Position numbers and translations under genes: made by a program | Part shown: positions 34,954 through 43,358 of the stretch, in pieces | Layout of the letters: the number at the start of each line of letters is the position of its first letter | How positions within the stretch are numbered: the stretch's first letter is position 1 | Notes under the pieces: generated by a model | The model's input: the letters and a program-made list of their open reading frames with translations, nothing else | Database searches by the model: none | What the model was told of the DNA's origin: nothing | NCBI RefSeq assembly: GCF_012927345.1 | Contig: NZ_JABBGJ010000048.1 | Span: 18,626 to 82,625 of the forward strand | Length of the DNA: 64,000 nt | Source of the DNA: Paraburkholderia polaris | Lineage (GTDB): Bacteria > Pseudomonadota > Gammaproteobacteria > Burkholderiales > Burkholderiaceae | Direction of reading: 5' to 3'

Positions 34954-36042
34954 ATGGCCAAATCATCAGAATCCCGCGCGACGAGCCGCGTCACCATTCG
35001 CGAAGTCGCGCTGCATGCGTCTGTCAACGCGTCGACGGTCTCGCGAGCTCTCAATCCTGCAACCCGTCACCTGATTGGGGACGAAGTCGTCCGCAGAGTA
35101 TTGGCGTCCGCGAAATCGCTGGGTTACCGCCAGAACAAGCTCGCATCCGCGCTCCGCGGCGGCCAGTCGAGGGTGGTCGGGGTGTGCTTGCCCGATATCG
35201 AGAACCCGGTATTCCCGCCAATTGTCTGCGGCATCGAAGAAGAACTCGCGGCCGTTGGCTATGGCGTCCTGATCGCCAACACCGTTGGAACGTTGAAAGA
35301 CCAGGAACGCATGCTTGAACAGATGCTCGAGCGCCAGGTCGACGGCCTGGTCCTTGCAACCGCAGCCCGTCACGACCCGCTAGTACGACGCTGCATTCTC
35401 GATGGCATACCCGTTGTACTGGTGAATCGCGCGGAGGAAGGCGGTCAGGTTCCCGAAGTGATCAATGATGACTTCCTCTCCATGAAGCTTGCCGTAGATC
35501 ATCTGGTCAACCTGGGACACAAGCGGATCGCGCATCTCGCCGGCCCTGAGCGGCTGGCAACCGGCCTCTCGCGAATCCAGGGTTTCCAGATGGCGACGCA
35601 GCAGCATCGGCTGACCGGGACCGTCATTCTGGAGGCGGCCGAGTTCACACGTGAAGCTGGCCGGGCAGCCTGCGACCAGCTGTTGAAGGAGCACAAAAAC
35701 GTGACCGCGATCATTGCCGCAAATGACCTGATCGCGCTGGGATGCTATGACGTATTTGCGGAACATCGCCTGGTGTGCCCGAAGGATATTTCTCTCATCG
35801 GTCACAACGACATGCCGCTTCTCGACATGCTTCATCCGCCATTAACCACGCTGCGCATCCAGCATCGGGAAATGGGCCGGCAGGCCGCAAGACTGCTGCT
35901 GGGGATGATTACAACGCCGGGCGCGGCCCCACACCGCATTACGCTCCCTCCCGAACTGATGGTTCGCGGCTCGACCGCCGCACCACGCAATACGCCGCTG
36001 CGAACGAGAGCACCGAAAACCGCGCCCGCTTCCGCGGAGTGA
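34954..36042 (+). CDS. LacI-family transcriptional regulator
   Basis: A 362-residue repressor-type regulator. The N-terminal helix-turn-helix and hinge are VTIREVALHASVNASTVSRA followed by LNPATRHLIGDEVVRRVLASAKSLGY. The periplasmic-binding-protein-like sensor follows from residue 70 (VVGVCLPDIENPVFPPIVCG; ending PPLTTLRIQHREMGRQAA). The ATG at 34954 is chosen because the DNA-binding domain begins 12 residues later; the ribosome site is weak. The same palindrome occurs upstream of this gene and upstream of the dioxygenase operon, so it likely controls both flanking operons and itself, with a pathway compound as inducer. Confidence 0.92.
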   Translation: MAKSSESRATSRVTIREVALHASVNASTVSRALNPATRHLIGDEVVRRVLASAKSLGYRQNKLASALRGGQSRVVGVCLPDIENPVFPPIVCGIEEELAAVGYGVLIANTVGTLKDQERMLEQMLERQVDGLVLATAARHDPLVRRCILDGIPVVLVNRAEEGGQVPEVINDDFLSMKLAVDHLVNLGHKRIAHLAGPERLATGLSRIQGFQMATQQHRLTGTVILEAAEFTREAGRAACDQLLKEHKNVTAIIAANDLIALGCYDVFAEHRLVCPKDISLIGHNDMPLLDMLHPPLTTLRIQHREMGRQAARLLLGMITTPGAAPHRITLPPELMVRGSTAAPRNTPLRTRAPKTAPASAE

Positions 36043-36177
36043 GCCGCATTGCCAGGGCGCACAGGCGGAAACCACCAATGCGCGTGTGTTTCAGCTCGAA
36101 TCGCCTCGTTCAGGCAACGTGCGTTGACGCGCGAGCCATTCGTGCGGGGCATGGCGGTTACCACTGCCGTCGGCTCA

Positions 36178-36528
36178 TCAGCAGTGCTCCGGCCGCAGGA
36201 ATGGCATCGCAAGCAGAATCTTCGCCGGCCTGCGGGAACGGTTGTGCAATGCCCGCCGCTCTCCCGGCGCAATGCGGCACGAATCGAAGGCCGCGAGTAC
36301 AACTTCGCCTTCATCTGTCAGCACGGTGACTTCACCTTCCAGCACCACATAATGTTTTTCGACGTGCGACGCATCCGATGTGGTGTAGCCACCAGGCTCG
36401 ATCGCCGAAACGCCTAGCCACAGCGACTCTGCCGGTCCGGCTTCATGGCCTTGAAGCCGGACGCACCGCATTGAAAAGTGGTTAGGCGGAAAATATTCCG
36501 GCGCCTCGCCAAAGCGGGTTACGTTCAT
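36178..36528 (-). CDS. Cupin-domain protein
   Basis: A 116-residue single-domain cupin. Motif 1 is ASHVEKHYVVLEGEV and motif 2 is APGERRALHNRSRRPAKIL; the two metal-binding His/Glu sets are partly kept. Small cupins of this kind are isomerases, dioxygenases or structural binders. It is the last gene of the operon that begins with the intradiol dioxygenase, and its start overlaps the end of the deleted oxidoreductase gene by four bases. Confidence 0.78.
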   Translation of the reverse strand: MNVTRFGEAPEYFPPNHFSMRCVRLQGHEAGPAESLWLGVSAIEPGGYTTSDASHVEKHYVVLEGEVTVLTDEGEVVLAAFDSCRIAPGERRALHNRSRRPAKILLAMPFLRPEHC

Positions 36529-36806
36529 GGCTTGAGCGGAACCCGGTTTGCCGCGCCGCGGAAAACGCCCTGATACGCTAGCGCCGCGTCGGACAGATCG
36601 AAGACAAAATCTTCAACGATGGGAAACGGCTTTAACGTGCCATGCTCGAAGCCCAGCACTGCCTTCACGTCGCTCGGATTCACCGCCGCACTCACCACGC
36701 GCACGAGACACTCGGCAACGTCGACGTCCGGCGCATCTTGCGCGCCAATGTGCAGATTGAGCGAGTCGATATCGGCGCTCTTTTCCATGACACGAACTGT
36801 TTTCAT
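36525..36806 (-). pseudogene. Zinc-free MDR/quinone oxidoreductase with a large in-frame internal deletion
   Basis: The 93 residues join two ends of a medium-chain dehydrogenase/reductase. The first 50 residues (MKTVRVMEKS ... RVVSAAVNPSDVKAVLGFEHG) match the N-terminal catalytic domain, and the last 40 (TLKPFPIVEDFVFDLSDAAL, then AYQGVFRGAANRV) match the C-terminal end of the same family. About 220 internal residues, including the NAD(P)-binding domain, are missing without a frameshift. It cannot bind cofactor. Its stop overlaps the cupin start, so operon translation is kept. Confidence 0.8.
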
Positions 36807-36826
36807 TCTTTTAATTTTCTGAAAGC

Positions 36827-37756
36827 TCAAGATGACAGGCCGAGCGGCTCTGTAACGCTCGGCTGGCGCCGCGCATCGGATCTCAGCCCCAGAAGCTCGC
36901 GAGCCTCCTGACTGGTCGCCAATTCACCGCCCAGCGAATGCACGATGTCGCGCGCACGCGTGACCAGCTCCGCATTGCTGTTGGCGAGCACGCCCTTGGC
37001 AATGTAAATGTTGTCTTCCAGGCCGACCCGGACATGGCCGCCCGCCAACCATGACTGGGCCACGATCGGGAATTCGAAGCGGCCGACACCGAAGGCCGAC
37101 CAGACGGCCTGACGGGGTAGCAGGTTACGTGCGTAGAGAAGCGTTTCCGGACTGGCCGAGAAGCCGTATTTGACGCCCATCACCAAGGTCCAAAGCCCCG
37201 GCCCGTCGAGAACGCCTTCCTTGATCAGGTCCAGCGCGAGGTGCAAGTCGCCGGAGTCGAAAATCTCGAGCTCAGGCTTGACGCCCGCCTCGCGGATGAC
37301 GTTGGCCATGCGCGTGACATTCTTAGGTGTATTGATGACAACGTCGCCACCGGAGTTCATGGTGTTCAGGTCGAGACTGCAGATGTCCGGCTTGAGTTCG
37401 AGAATGTGCTCGACGCGCCTTTCCGGCGGCAGCAAGGTGGTGCCTGGCGCCGCGACTCGCGGGTCGTCGTCGCTTGGGATAAAGCGGCCGCCCGGACCGG
37501 TGGTCAGATTGATGATGAGATCGACGTCCACCGCGCGGATGCGCTCGATGACTTCCCGGTAAAGCGCCACGTCCATCGACGGCCGCCCCGTTTCGGGATC
37601 ACGCACGTGAATGTGAACGGCGGCCGCGCCGGCGCGTGCGGCGTCAAGCGAGGCGGTCGCGATTTGCGCGGGTGTGATCGGCAGCCCCGGATGTTGCTCC
37701 GGTTTGGTGATATTGCCTGTTACAGCGCAGGTGATGATGGTCTTGCGGGAATGCAT
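36827..37756 (-). CDS. BKACE-family beta-keto acid cleavage enzyme
   Basis: A 309-residue zinc enzyme of the 3-keto-5-aminohexanoate cleavage family (BKACE, DUF849). The TIM-barrel starts with TIITCAVTGN; zinc ligands are in AAAVHIHVRDPETG (two His near 48 and 50) and a further region near GGHVRVGLEDNIYIAKG. The family cleaves beta-keto acids with acetyl-CoA to acetoacetate and a CoA ester. In an operon with an intradiol dioxygenase and an SDR, a beta-keto acid from ring cleavage is the likely substrate, which would replace the usual CoA-transferase and thiolase. Confidence 0.9.
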   Translation of the reverse strand: MHSRKTIITCAVTGNITKPEQHPGLPITPAQIATASLDAARAGAAAVHIHVRDPETGRPSMDVALYREVIERIRAVDVDLIINLTTGPGGRFIPSDDDPRVAAPGTTLLPPERRVEHILELKPDICSLDLNTMNSGGDVVINTPKNVTRMANVIREAGVKPELEIFDSGDLHLALDLIKEGVLDGPGLWTLVMGVKYGFSASPETLLYARNLLPRQAVWSAFGVGRFEFPIVAQSWLAGGHVRVGLEDNIYIAKGVLANSNAELVTRARDIVHSLGGELATSQEARELLGLRSDARRQPSVTEPLGLSS

Positions 37757-37773
37757 GTTGGGCCTCGCTGCAA

Positions 37774-38523
37774 CTAGTTCAGACGACGGCCACCGTCCAC
37801 GACGATGGTCACCCCAGTGCTGAATTTCAGATGAGTGGCGCAGGCCTCGATGGCCGCTGCGATATCGTCCGGTGTGCCGATGCGGCGTAGCGGCGTGGTG
37901 GCCGCAACCTTCTCGTTGAAATCATCGCCACGACCGGGAACGAATGACGTGTCGACCACCCCGGGGGACACGTTCAGGACGCGAATACGAGGTGCAAGTG
38001 CGCGGCCAAGCGACGCCGCCATCACGTCAAGCCCGGCCTTGGCCGCGCAGTAGGCGATGTTGCTGCCGGAGCCCGTCGTGCCGGAAATCGATGAAACGTT
38101 GACGACCAGGCCGTCCCCCGACGCATCGAGCAGTTCGCGGAACGCGCGAATGGCCGCGAATTGCCCGCGCCAGTTGACCTTCAGAATCTCATCGATCAAT
38201 TCGTCGGTGAGCGCATCCAGATCGGAATGCTTGATGGGCTGGGTGAAACCTGCCGTGTTCACGAGAATATCCGCGCGGCCATACCGGTCACGAACCTGCC
38301 CGGCCAGTGCGTTCAGACTCTCGCTCGCGGTAATGGACGCAAGCGCCGCGCTATGGCCCTCGCCCGGCAGATTGTCGGCCACGCGCTGCGCTTTAGCGAG
38401 GTCATGCTGGCCGACGACTACAACGCGGGCGCCAGCTTGCCCAAGACGGTGGGCTGCGGCAGCGCCGATCCCTCCGGTTCCGCCCAGGATGACCGCGACC
38501 TTCCCTGAAAGTGTGTTTGACAC
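37774..38523 (-). CDS. SDR-family oxidoreductase
   Basis: A 249-residue short-chain dehydrogenase/reductase. The cofactor motif is ILGGTGGIGAAAA, the NAG-like motif NTAGFTQ, catalytic Ser in VVNVSSISGTTG and Tyr/Lys in AYCAAKAG. The GTG start at 38523 is preceded by GAGGTCTCAC; an upstream open frame adds about 50 arginine-rich residues and is rejected. It is between the dioxygenase and the BKACE gene (14-17-base gaps). It may reduce or oxidise an intermediate of the LacI-controlled pathway; FabG-type members also act on beta-keto esters. Confidence 0.9.
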   Translation of the reverse strand: MSNTLSGKVAVILGGTGGIGAAAAHRLGQAGARVVVVGQHDLAKAQRVADNLPGEGHSAALASITASESLNALAGQVRDRYGRADILVNTAGFTQPIKHSDLDALTDELIDEILKVNWRGQFAAIRAFRELLDASGDGLVVNVSSISGTTGSGSNIAYCAAKAGLDVMAASLGRALAPRIRVLNVSPGVVDTSFVPGRGDDFNEKVAATTPLRRIGTPDDIAAAIEACATHLKFSTGVTIVVDGGRRLN

Positions 38524-38537
38524 GTGAGACCTCTTCG

Positions 38538-39452
38538 TTACTTGATGGGGGGAGTGGGATAGGTCGGCGTTCCTTCGGCAAGAACGAAGTCGTAGTCGAG
38601 CGTGTAGTACAGCCCGTCTACGTCTTGCTTCGGACTCGTGCCGGGATCGTGACGCTCGAACGTGCCGACGAGACAACGATTGACACCAAACACGACGTCG
38701 GAATTCAGGTGCTCCGAGTCGTCGGCGAACACTTGCGAGACCAGGGTCGCGTAGCCTTCCGCGAAGATGACGAAGTGCAGATGCGCTGGCCGGAACGGGT
38801 GGCGATTCTGCTTTTCAAGCAGCACGCCTACCGGCCCGTCGGTGGGCACAGGGTAGCCCGCAGGGCGCACGCTCCTGCAGGTAAAACGCCCCTCGCCGTC
38901 GGTGTAGAAGTGACCGCGCAGGTTCTTGTCCGGCTGGCTGGAGTCCTGGTTTTCGTACAGACCCACCGGCGAGGCTTGCCAGACGTCGACCTTAGCGTTG
39001 GCAATTGGCTCCCCCTTGGTGTTGAGCACGCGGCCCTCCACGAAGAGCGGAGCGCCGGGTGAGTCCTTGCATGCGATGCTTTCGCCATTCGCGTATTGCG
39101 GCGAGTCACCCCGGTAGAACGGTCCCAATAGGGCGCCCGGCGTGCGACCGCTTGCGTCCGAGTTGTTCAGCAACGTAACCAGGGTTGATAGACCCAGTAC
39201 GTCGGCGAGCAGAACGACCTCATTGTGCTTGTCGTTGCAAGCCAGACCGACCGCCCTCACGAAATCAAGGCCCTTCTCGAATTCCTCGTCGGTCAGCTTC
39301 ACCTGCTTCAGGAACGCGTGGCCGTGCTCCACTAACGCGTCGAGGATCTCCTTGAGCCGGGGATTGTCAGTCCGGCTCATTGCCGCCTTGACGACCTCGG
39401 TGATCGATGCGGCGTCGTCGACGATATTCTTCAGATGGTTTGAATCTTCCAC
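38538..39452 (-). CDS. Intradiol ring-cleavage dioxygenase, hydroxyquinol 1,2-dioxygenase type (copy 1)
   Basis: A 304-residue Fe(III) dioxygenase. The N-terminal catechol dioxygenase linker domain (residues 10-100) precedes the catalytic beta-sandwich. All four iron ligands are visible: Tyr166 (GLYENQD), Tyr200 (AGYPVPTDGP), His224 and His226 (RPAHLHF). The GPFYR entry motif and the VDVWQASP region point to the hydroxyquinol/chlorocatechol subgroup. It would open hydroxyquinol to maleylacetate. First gene of the leftward operon, with a LacI-type operator 15 bases before its start. Confidence 0.9.
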   Translation of the reverse strand: MEDSNHLKNIVDDAASITEVVKAAMSRTDNPRLKEILDALVEHGHAFLKQVKLTDEEFEKGLDFVRAVGLACNDKHNEVVLLADVLGLSTLVTLLNNSDASGRTPGALLGPFYRGDSPQYANGESIACKDSPGAPLFVEGRVLNTKGEPIANAKVDVWQASPVGLYENQDSSQPDKNLRGHFYTDGEGRFTCRSVRPAGYPVPTDGPVGVLLEKQNRHPFRPAHLHFVIFAEGYATLVSQVFADDSEHLNSDVVFGVNRCLVGTFERHDPGTSPKQDVDGLYYTLDYDFVLAEGTPTYPTPPIK

Positions 39453-39466
39453 GGGTCGCCTCCATC

Positions 39467-39484
39467 AGTGCAATCGTTTGCATA
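39467..39484. promoter_or_regulatory. LacI-type operator, site 2
   Basis: AGTGCAATCGTTTGCATA shares 16 identical bases (39469-39484) with site 1 near the LacI gene. It lies 15-32 bases upstream of the dioxygenase start, in a repression position, and is followed by a further TTTGCAAAT half-palindrome at 39489-39497. The rest of the spacer to 39717 has no gene. Confidence 0.8.
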
Positions 39485-39717
39485 ATAATTTGCAAATATT
39501 CCGATGTCAAAGCCTAAAGAGCGCATAGTTAACCCTGACTATCCGCGTAGATAGGGCGATACGAAAATAAGCAAACCGCGCAACCGATTGCAGCTGAATG
39601 CCTTACACCACGCCTCTGCGATACGCGCGCCGCGTTGCAATGTAGGTGAAGGCGGCGCGGAAACAGGCGCGGCCGCCCCGCCAAAGGGATAATGGCTATG
39701 CCGCGCCAAGTTAGCGT

Positions 39718-40155
39718 CTATCGCCCGCCTGCGAGCCACGGATACCGTCCCGTATCGGCATCTTCATAATCCGGGTCGAGGTAGATAAAGCAGCGCTGGA
39801 TTTTAAAATCGCGGATTTCGAACACATCACACCAGCGGCCCGCATGCGTGACGCCCGCGCGCCAATCGACGCCGCCTTTGCTCGTTCCGTAGCTGGTACC
39901 TTCGACCACCACGGTATCCCCTTGCTGGATCACGTTCAGATAGGCGAGATCGTGTTTGAATTTCGACACGATCGCGCCCAGGTCCATGAACAGTTTTTCG
40001 TACGCTGCCCTGCCCGTGGCGATGCCCCACTTTGGGAAAAATACCTCGGCATGATCGTCGAACAGATCGAACACGGATTGCCCGCGGTCGAGCCTGCGCA
40101 GATAGTCGAGTGCGATTGCTTTGCGTTGCTCGTCTGTCATCGTCCTGATTTCCAT
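39718..40155 (-). CDS. SnoaL/NTF2-like protein
   Basis: A 145-residue protein of the NTF2 fold, with DYLRRLDRGQSVFDLFDDHA near the N-terminus and a FEIRDFKIQRCFIYLDPDYE strand near the end. SnoaL-like proteins are small isomerases or cyclases, often in steroid, polyketide or terpenoid catabolism. The start has GAGG at good spacing. It follows the cytochrome c gene by 15 bases and belongs to the flavoprotein operon. Its reaction is unknown. Confidence 0.82.
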   Translation of the reverse strand: MEIRTMTDEQRKAIALDYLRRLDRGQSVFDLFDDHAEVFFPKWGIATGRAAYEKLFMDLGAIVSKFKHDLAYLNVIQQGDTVVVEGTSYGTSKGGVDWRAGVTHAGRWCDVFEIRDFKIQRCFIYLDPDYEDADTGRYPWLAGGR

Positions 40156-40170
40156 GATTACCTCACTCGG

Positions 40171-40557
40171 TTAATGCAACGTACGTAGATAAGCAATGAT
40201 CTTCCTGCGTCTTGCTTCGTCGCCTTCAAAATAGGTCATCGCGTTGCCCGGCGCGACCGCTTGCGTGTCCGTAAGCCACTGGTCCAGCAGCTTGTCGTCC
40301 CACACTTTGCCCGCCGCGGCCGCTTTCATCCCAGCGGAATACTTGAACCCGGGCGCCGCGGCGAGGGGCCTGCCGATGATTCCGAACAGGTTGGGTCCCT
40401 GACCGTTCGGCTCGCCCTGGCCGAACGTATGGCACACGGCGCAGTTGTTTGTCGTCAGCGTTTTGCCCAGTGCGATTTCGTCCTGGGAACGCGCGGTGAG
40501 CGTGGCGAGCGAGAGGCATGCCGCCAGAGCAATCGACATGATCTGAATATGACGCAT
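40171..40557 (-). CDS. Exported class I cytochrome c
   Basis: A 128-residue periplasmic cytochrome. The signal peptide is residues 1-24 (SIALAACLSLATLTARSQ); the heme motif CAVCH is at 39-43, and GQGPNLFGIIGRP and GNAMTYFEGD follow the cytochrome c2-type pattern, with Met ligand likely in the latter. It is 16 bases after the flavoprotein gene, so it is the probable electron acceptor of that exported dehydrogenase. Confidence 0.92.
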   Translation of the reverse strand: MRHIQIMSIALAACLSLATLTARSQDEIALGKTLTTNNCAVCHTFGQGEPNGQGPNLFGIIGRPLAAAPGFKYSAGMKAAAAGKVWDDKLLDQWLTDTQAVAPGNAMTYFEGDEARRRKIIAYLRTLH

Positions 40558-40573
40558 GGTTCGTCTCCAGTCG

Positions 40574-42310
40574 TTACGTTGATGCAGACTCGGTGTGGGC
40601 GGTATTAGCCGCCCGATACGCGAATGCGAGGATCGGGCCCAAAGTGCCGCCGCCAGCCCAATAGGCGCGTGCCGAGGCCGACGCGACGCAGTTGCCGATT
40701 CCGTAGAGCCCCTTGATTGGTTTGCCGCCAACGTCCAGCACCTGGCCATTCGAATTGGTCTTCGGCCCCCCTTTGGTATCGAGATTGCCGGCGACGATCA
40801 GCGCCGCGTAATAAGGTCCCTTCGTGCTGATCGGCCACATCGTTTCGTTCTTCTGGTTCGCCTTCTTACTGATCGAGCCGTTGAAGAGCTTCTCGACGAC
40901 GCGCTCACCGCGATGGAAGTCCGCATCCTTACCGGCCTGTGCGAAGCCGTTGAATCGTTTAAGCGTTGCCTGCAGGTTGTCGACGAAGTCGTCGCTCAGA
41001 TCCATGCCGCCGATCGCGCTCTTGTACTTCGCAAGCCGCTCACGAATCGCCGTAGCAAGCTCCGCCAGGGTGTTGCCGCGAATCACGTGACGGTCGTTCG
41101 AGCCGGGCGGCACGATCAGGCTGCCGTAGTCGTCGCTCGCGCAGTTGTCCTGTGCCTGCTGGTCCCAGATCGAAATCAATGCGAGGTTTGGATACTCGCC
41201 TTTGGCGCCGTCCCATTCGGAAAAAGTCGCGCAAATCTCGTTGTACGCGAGCTTTTCGTTGACCACGCGTTTGCCGTGCTTGTTCACGTAGATCATCGAA
41301 TCGCCGGTTGGCGTGAAGATGCCCGAGAGCGAACCGTCCTTTGCGATCGCCTTCTCAAGCGAGATCGGTGCCATCCAGGAATAGTTCATGTTGCGCAACT
41401 GCACGTCGAGCGCGCTGGAGATGCGCACGAAATCACCCTCATTGGTCAACGCCGCACAGCCGCCGTAAACGGCGCCGTGCAGGAAGTTCTTGCGCAGTTC
41501 CGGGTCATGCGTAAAGCCGCCAGTCGCGAAGACCACGGCCTTCTTCGCGCGGGCGCGAAACGTCGTGCCCTCTTCCGTCAATGCCTCCACACCAATGACC
41601 GCGCCCGCGCTGTTCAGCAACACTTTCTGGACGCGGTAGCCGGTGCGGATCTCGACACCGTCCCGTCTCGCTGCAGTACTCATCGTGCGGATCGCGACGC
41701 GGCCGCCGTCGGACATGCTCGGCAGTCCGTCTTTCGGAAACAGCACACGGCCGCGAGGCGCCTTGTCTTCCGGCAGTTCGGCCCAGTAGTCGGGGACCGC
41801 CGCCTCATGGCGATACGGCAGCGCGCCCTTGCTCGCGAGCAGTTCCGCCGCCGGCGATGCGCTGTCATAGATGGCCTCGCACATCTCATACTCCCAGTCC
41901 GAGAGGCCGAGCTTCGGTAGCGACGAGTCGTACTGTTCAGGCCGCGACAGCCGGGCAACGTATTTCAGGAAGTCAGGCTTGGGGTCGGCGATGCCGGCGC
42001 GCTTCATCGCCTCGTTGTTCGGCACCCAGTACCAGAACGCGGCCTTCGCTGCGGTACCGCCTACGCTGCCCGCCTTCTCGAGAATGGCGACGCGATTGCC
42101 GAGCCAGCGCGAAAAGAGCGCGCAAGGCAATCCGCCACCTCCACCGCCGCAGACGACGACGTCGTACTCGGCGTCGAACTTGAGGTTGGCCGCGGCGCTG
42201 GCAGACAGTGAGACAGCGCCGAATGCCGCCGCTGCCGTTCCGGCGCCCGCGGCTTTGATGAAATTGCGGCGCGAGTGGGCGCGCTGTTCTGAGCCGTTAT
42301 CCTGAGTCAT
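40574..42310 (-). CDS. Tat-exported FAD-dependent dehydrogenase (3-ketosteroid dehydrogenase/fumarate reductase type)
   Basis: A 578-residue flavoprotein. Residues 10-42 are a twin-arginine signal (SRRNFIKAAGAG). The FAD dinucleotide motif is VVCGGGGGGLPCALFSR near 52-68, with the second glycine segment VGGTAAKAAFWYWVPNN and FATGGFTHDPEL. The C-terminal GGTLGPILAFAYRAA is typical of KstD- and urocanate-reductase-like proteins. The start at 42310 has GGAG; upstream readings are rejected. Export plus a cytochrome c gene suggest oxidation of a cyclic ketone or acid in the periplasm. Substrate unknown. Confidence 0.87.
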   Translation of the reverse strand: MTQDNGSEQRAHSRRNFIKAAGAGTAAAAFGAVSLSASAAANLKFDAEYDVVVCGGGGGGLPCALFSRWLGNRVAILEKAGSVGGTAAKAAFWYWVPNNEAMKRAGIADPKPDFLKYVARLSRPEQYDSSLPKLGLSDWEYEMCEAIYDSASPAAELLASKGALPYRHEAAVPDYWAELPEDKAPRGRVLFPKDGLPSMSDGGRVAIRTMSTAARRDGVEIRTGYRVQKVLLNSAGAVIGVEALTEEGTTFRARAKKAVVFATGGFTHDPELRKNFLHGAVYGGCAALTNEGDFVRISSALDVQLRNMNYSWMAPISLEKAIAKDGSLSGIFTPTGDSMIYVNKHGKRVVNEKLAYNEICATFSEWDGAKGEYPNLALISIWDQQAQDNCASDDYGSLIVPPGSNDRHVIRGNTLAELATAIRERLAKYKSAIGGMDLSDDFVDNLQATLKRFNGFAQAGKDADFHRGERVVEKLFNGSISKKANQKNETMWPISTKGPYYAALIVAGNLDTKGGPKTNSNGQVLDVGGKPIKGLYGIGNCVASASARAYWAGGGTLGPILAFAYRAANTAHTESAST

Positions 42311-42392
42311 GATTGTCTCCGTGGATCTGTTCTGCGTTGATGGATCGTTCTGCATTTATTTGAATGAGCGCGGCAGGAACCGCGAAAGCGTC

Positions 42393-43358
42393 TTACCAGT
42401 AGTGCCAGACCTGCACATACAGGCCCTTGGTCAATGTCGTGTTGCGGCCCGACACCGAGTGTGAATACTGGATCGACAACTGGTCGTACATCTTCTGGTG
42501 GACGAACGGCAGGCTGTTCGGCTTGAACTGGAACAGCACGCCGGCGCCGACCGCGGTTTCGCGGCTGGCCGAGTTCGGAATTGCGAGACCGGTCGTGCGG
42601 TCGAACGTGCCGCCGCTGCGCTGGTGATCAAGCGACACAAACGGAATGGCAAACGGATTGTCCGGCGACGAGATGCTGTAGCCGACACGCAGGTTCAGGT
42701 GGAAGGTGTCGCCATTGCTAAGGTCGTCGCTGCCCGAGCGCAGCGTGCGCCCGCGCAGAATGCCGCCGACCAGCAGGTCTACGTTCACGTGGCCGAACCA
42801 GTCGTCGTAAAAGACCGACGGCCAGACCGACCACGTGTCAGTCGACACGCTCTGCTGGCCGATCGGCACCTGAACGTAGGTCTGAAAACCTACCGTAGTC
42901 GCGGGCGCGGGGTTGTACCAGACAAGCCCACCGATCAGCGGATCGCCAATACCGCTAGCCGAAAAATGCGAGCCCTCGGTGCGCACCTCGGGCAGCGTGA
43001 TGCTCGCGTTGAACCCAACATGCGGCAACGACGGCAGCTTCCAGTAGTGGATGAAGGTCGACAGTCCGACAAATGTATTCGTGCCCGGTCCGGCGACCTG
43101 ATTGCCGTTTGCATCGAATGCGCGGCTATCGTGGTTCCACTGGACGTTTTGCCCGAACGAGCTGTAGGGTTCGTCGAAGTCTGAGCTGAACTGCCACGTT
43201 TGCGGTCGGTCGGTCGCAAATGGAATCACCGAGGCGGTTGCCGGCAATATTGGCAGCATCGTGCATGCGGCGCCGACGACCGCACCCGCTACCCTCCGGC
43301 TCCGCCGTAAACTTCCTGTAGCGGGAGCGACACCGGTTCTCTGCGTCTTTGTCTTCAT
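42393..43358 (-). CDS. Outer-membrane channel of the phenol-degradation MetA-like family
   Basis: A 321-residue outer-membrane protein. The signal peptide covers about residues 1-45 (VVGAACTMLPILPATASV). The mature part has alternating hydrophobic strands with aromatic belts and ends in YVQVWHYW, an aromatic C-terminus. The pattern (GIGDPLIGGLVWYNPAPATT, then TYVQVPIGQ) matches the 'transporter/phenol meta-degradation' family, which is thought to admit aromatic or other hydrophobic substrates. First gene of the leftward operon with the flavoprotein, cytochrome and SnoaL genes. Confidence 0.85.
   Translation of the reverse strand: MKTKTQRTGVAPATGSLRRSRRVAGAVVGAACTMLPILPATASVIPFATDRPQTWQFSSDFDEPYSSFGQNVQWNHDSRAFDANGNQVAGPGTNTFVGLSTFIHYWKLPSLPHVGFNASITLPEVRTEGSHFSASGIGDPLIGGLVWYNPAPATTVGFQTYVQVPIGQQSVSTDTWSVWPSVFYDDWFGHVNVDLLVGGILRGRTLRSGSDDLSNGDTFHLNLRVGYSISSPDNPFAIPFVSLDHQRSGGTFDRTTGLAIPNSASRETAVGAGVLFQFKPNSLPFVHQKMYDQLSIQYSHSVSGRNTTLTKGLYVQVWHYW

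Noticed and set aside
40595..41920. A 441-codon plus-strand open frame opposite the flavoprotein
   Set aside because: Arg/Val/His-rich composition without motifs; the minus strand encodes the FAD protein with all landmarks.
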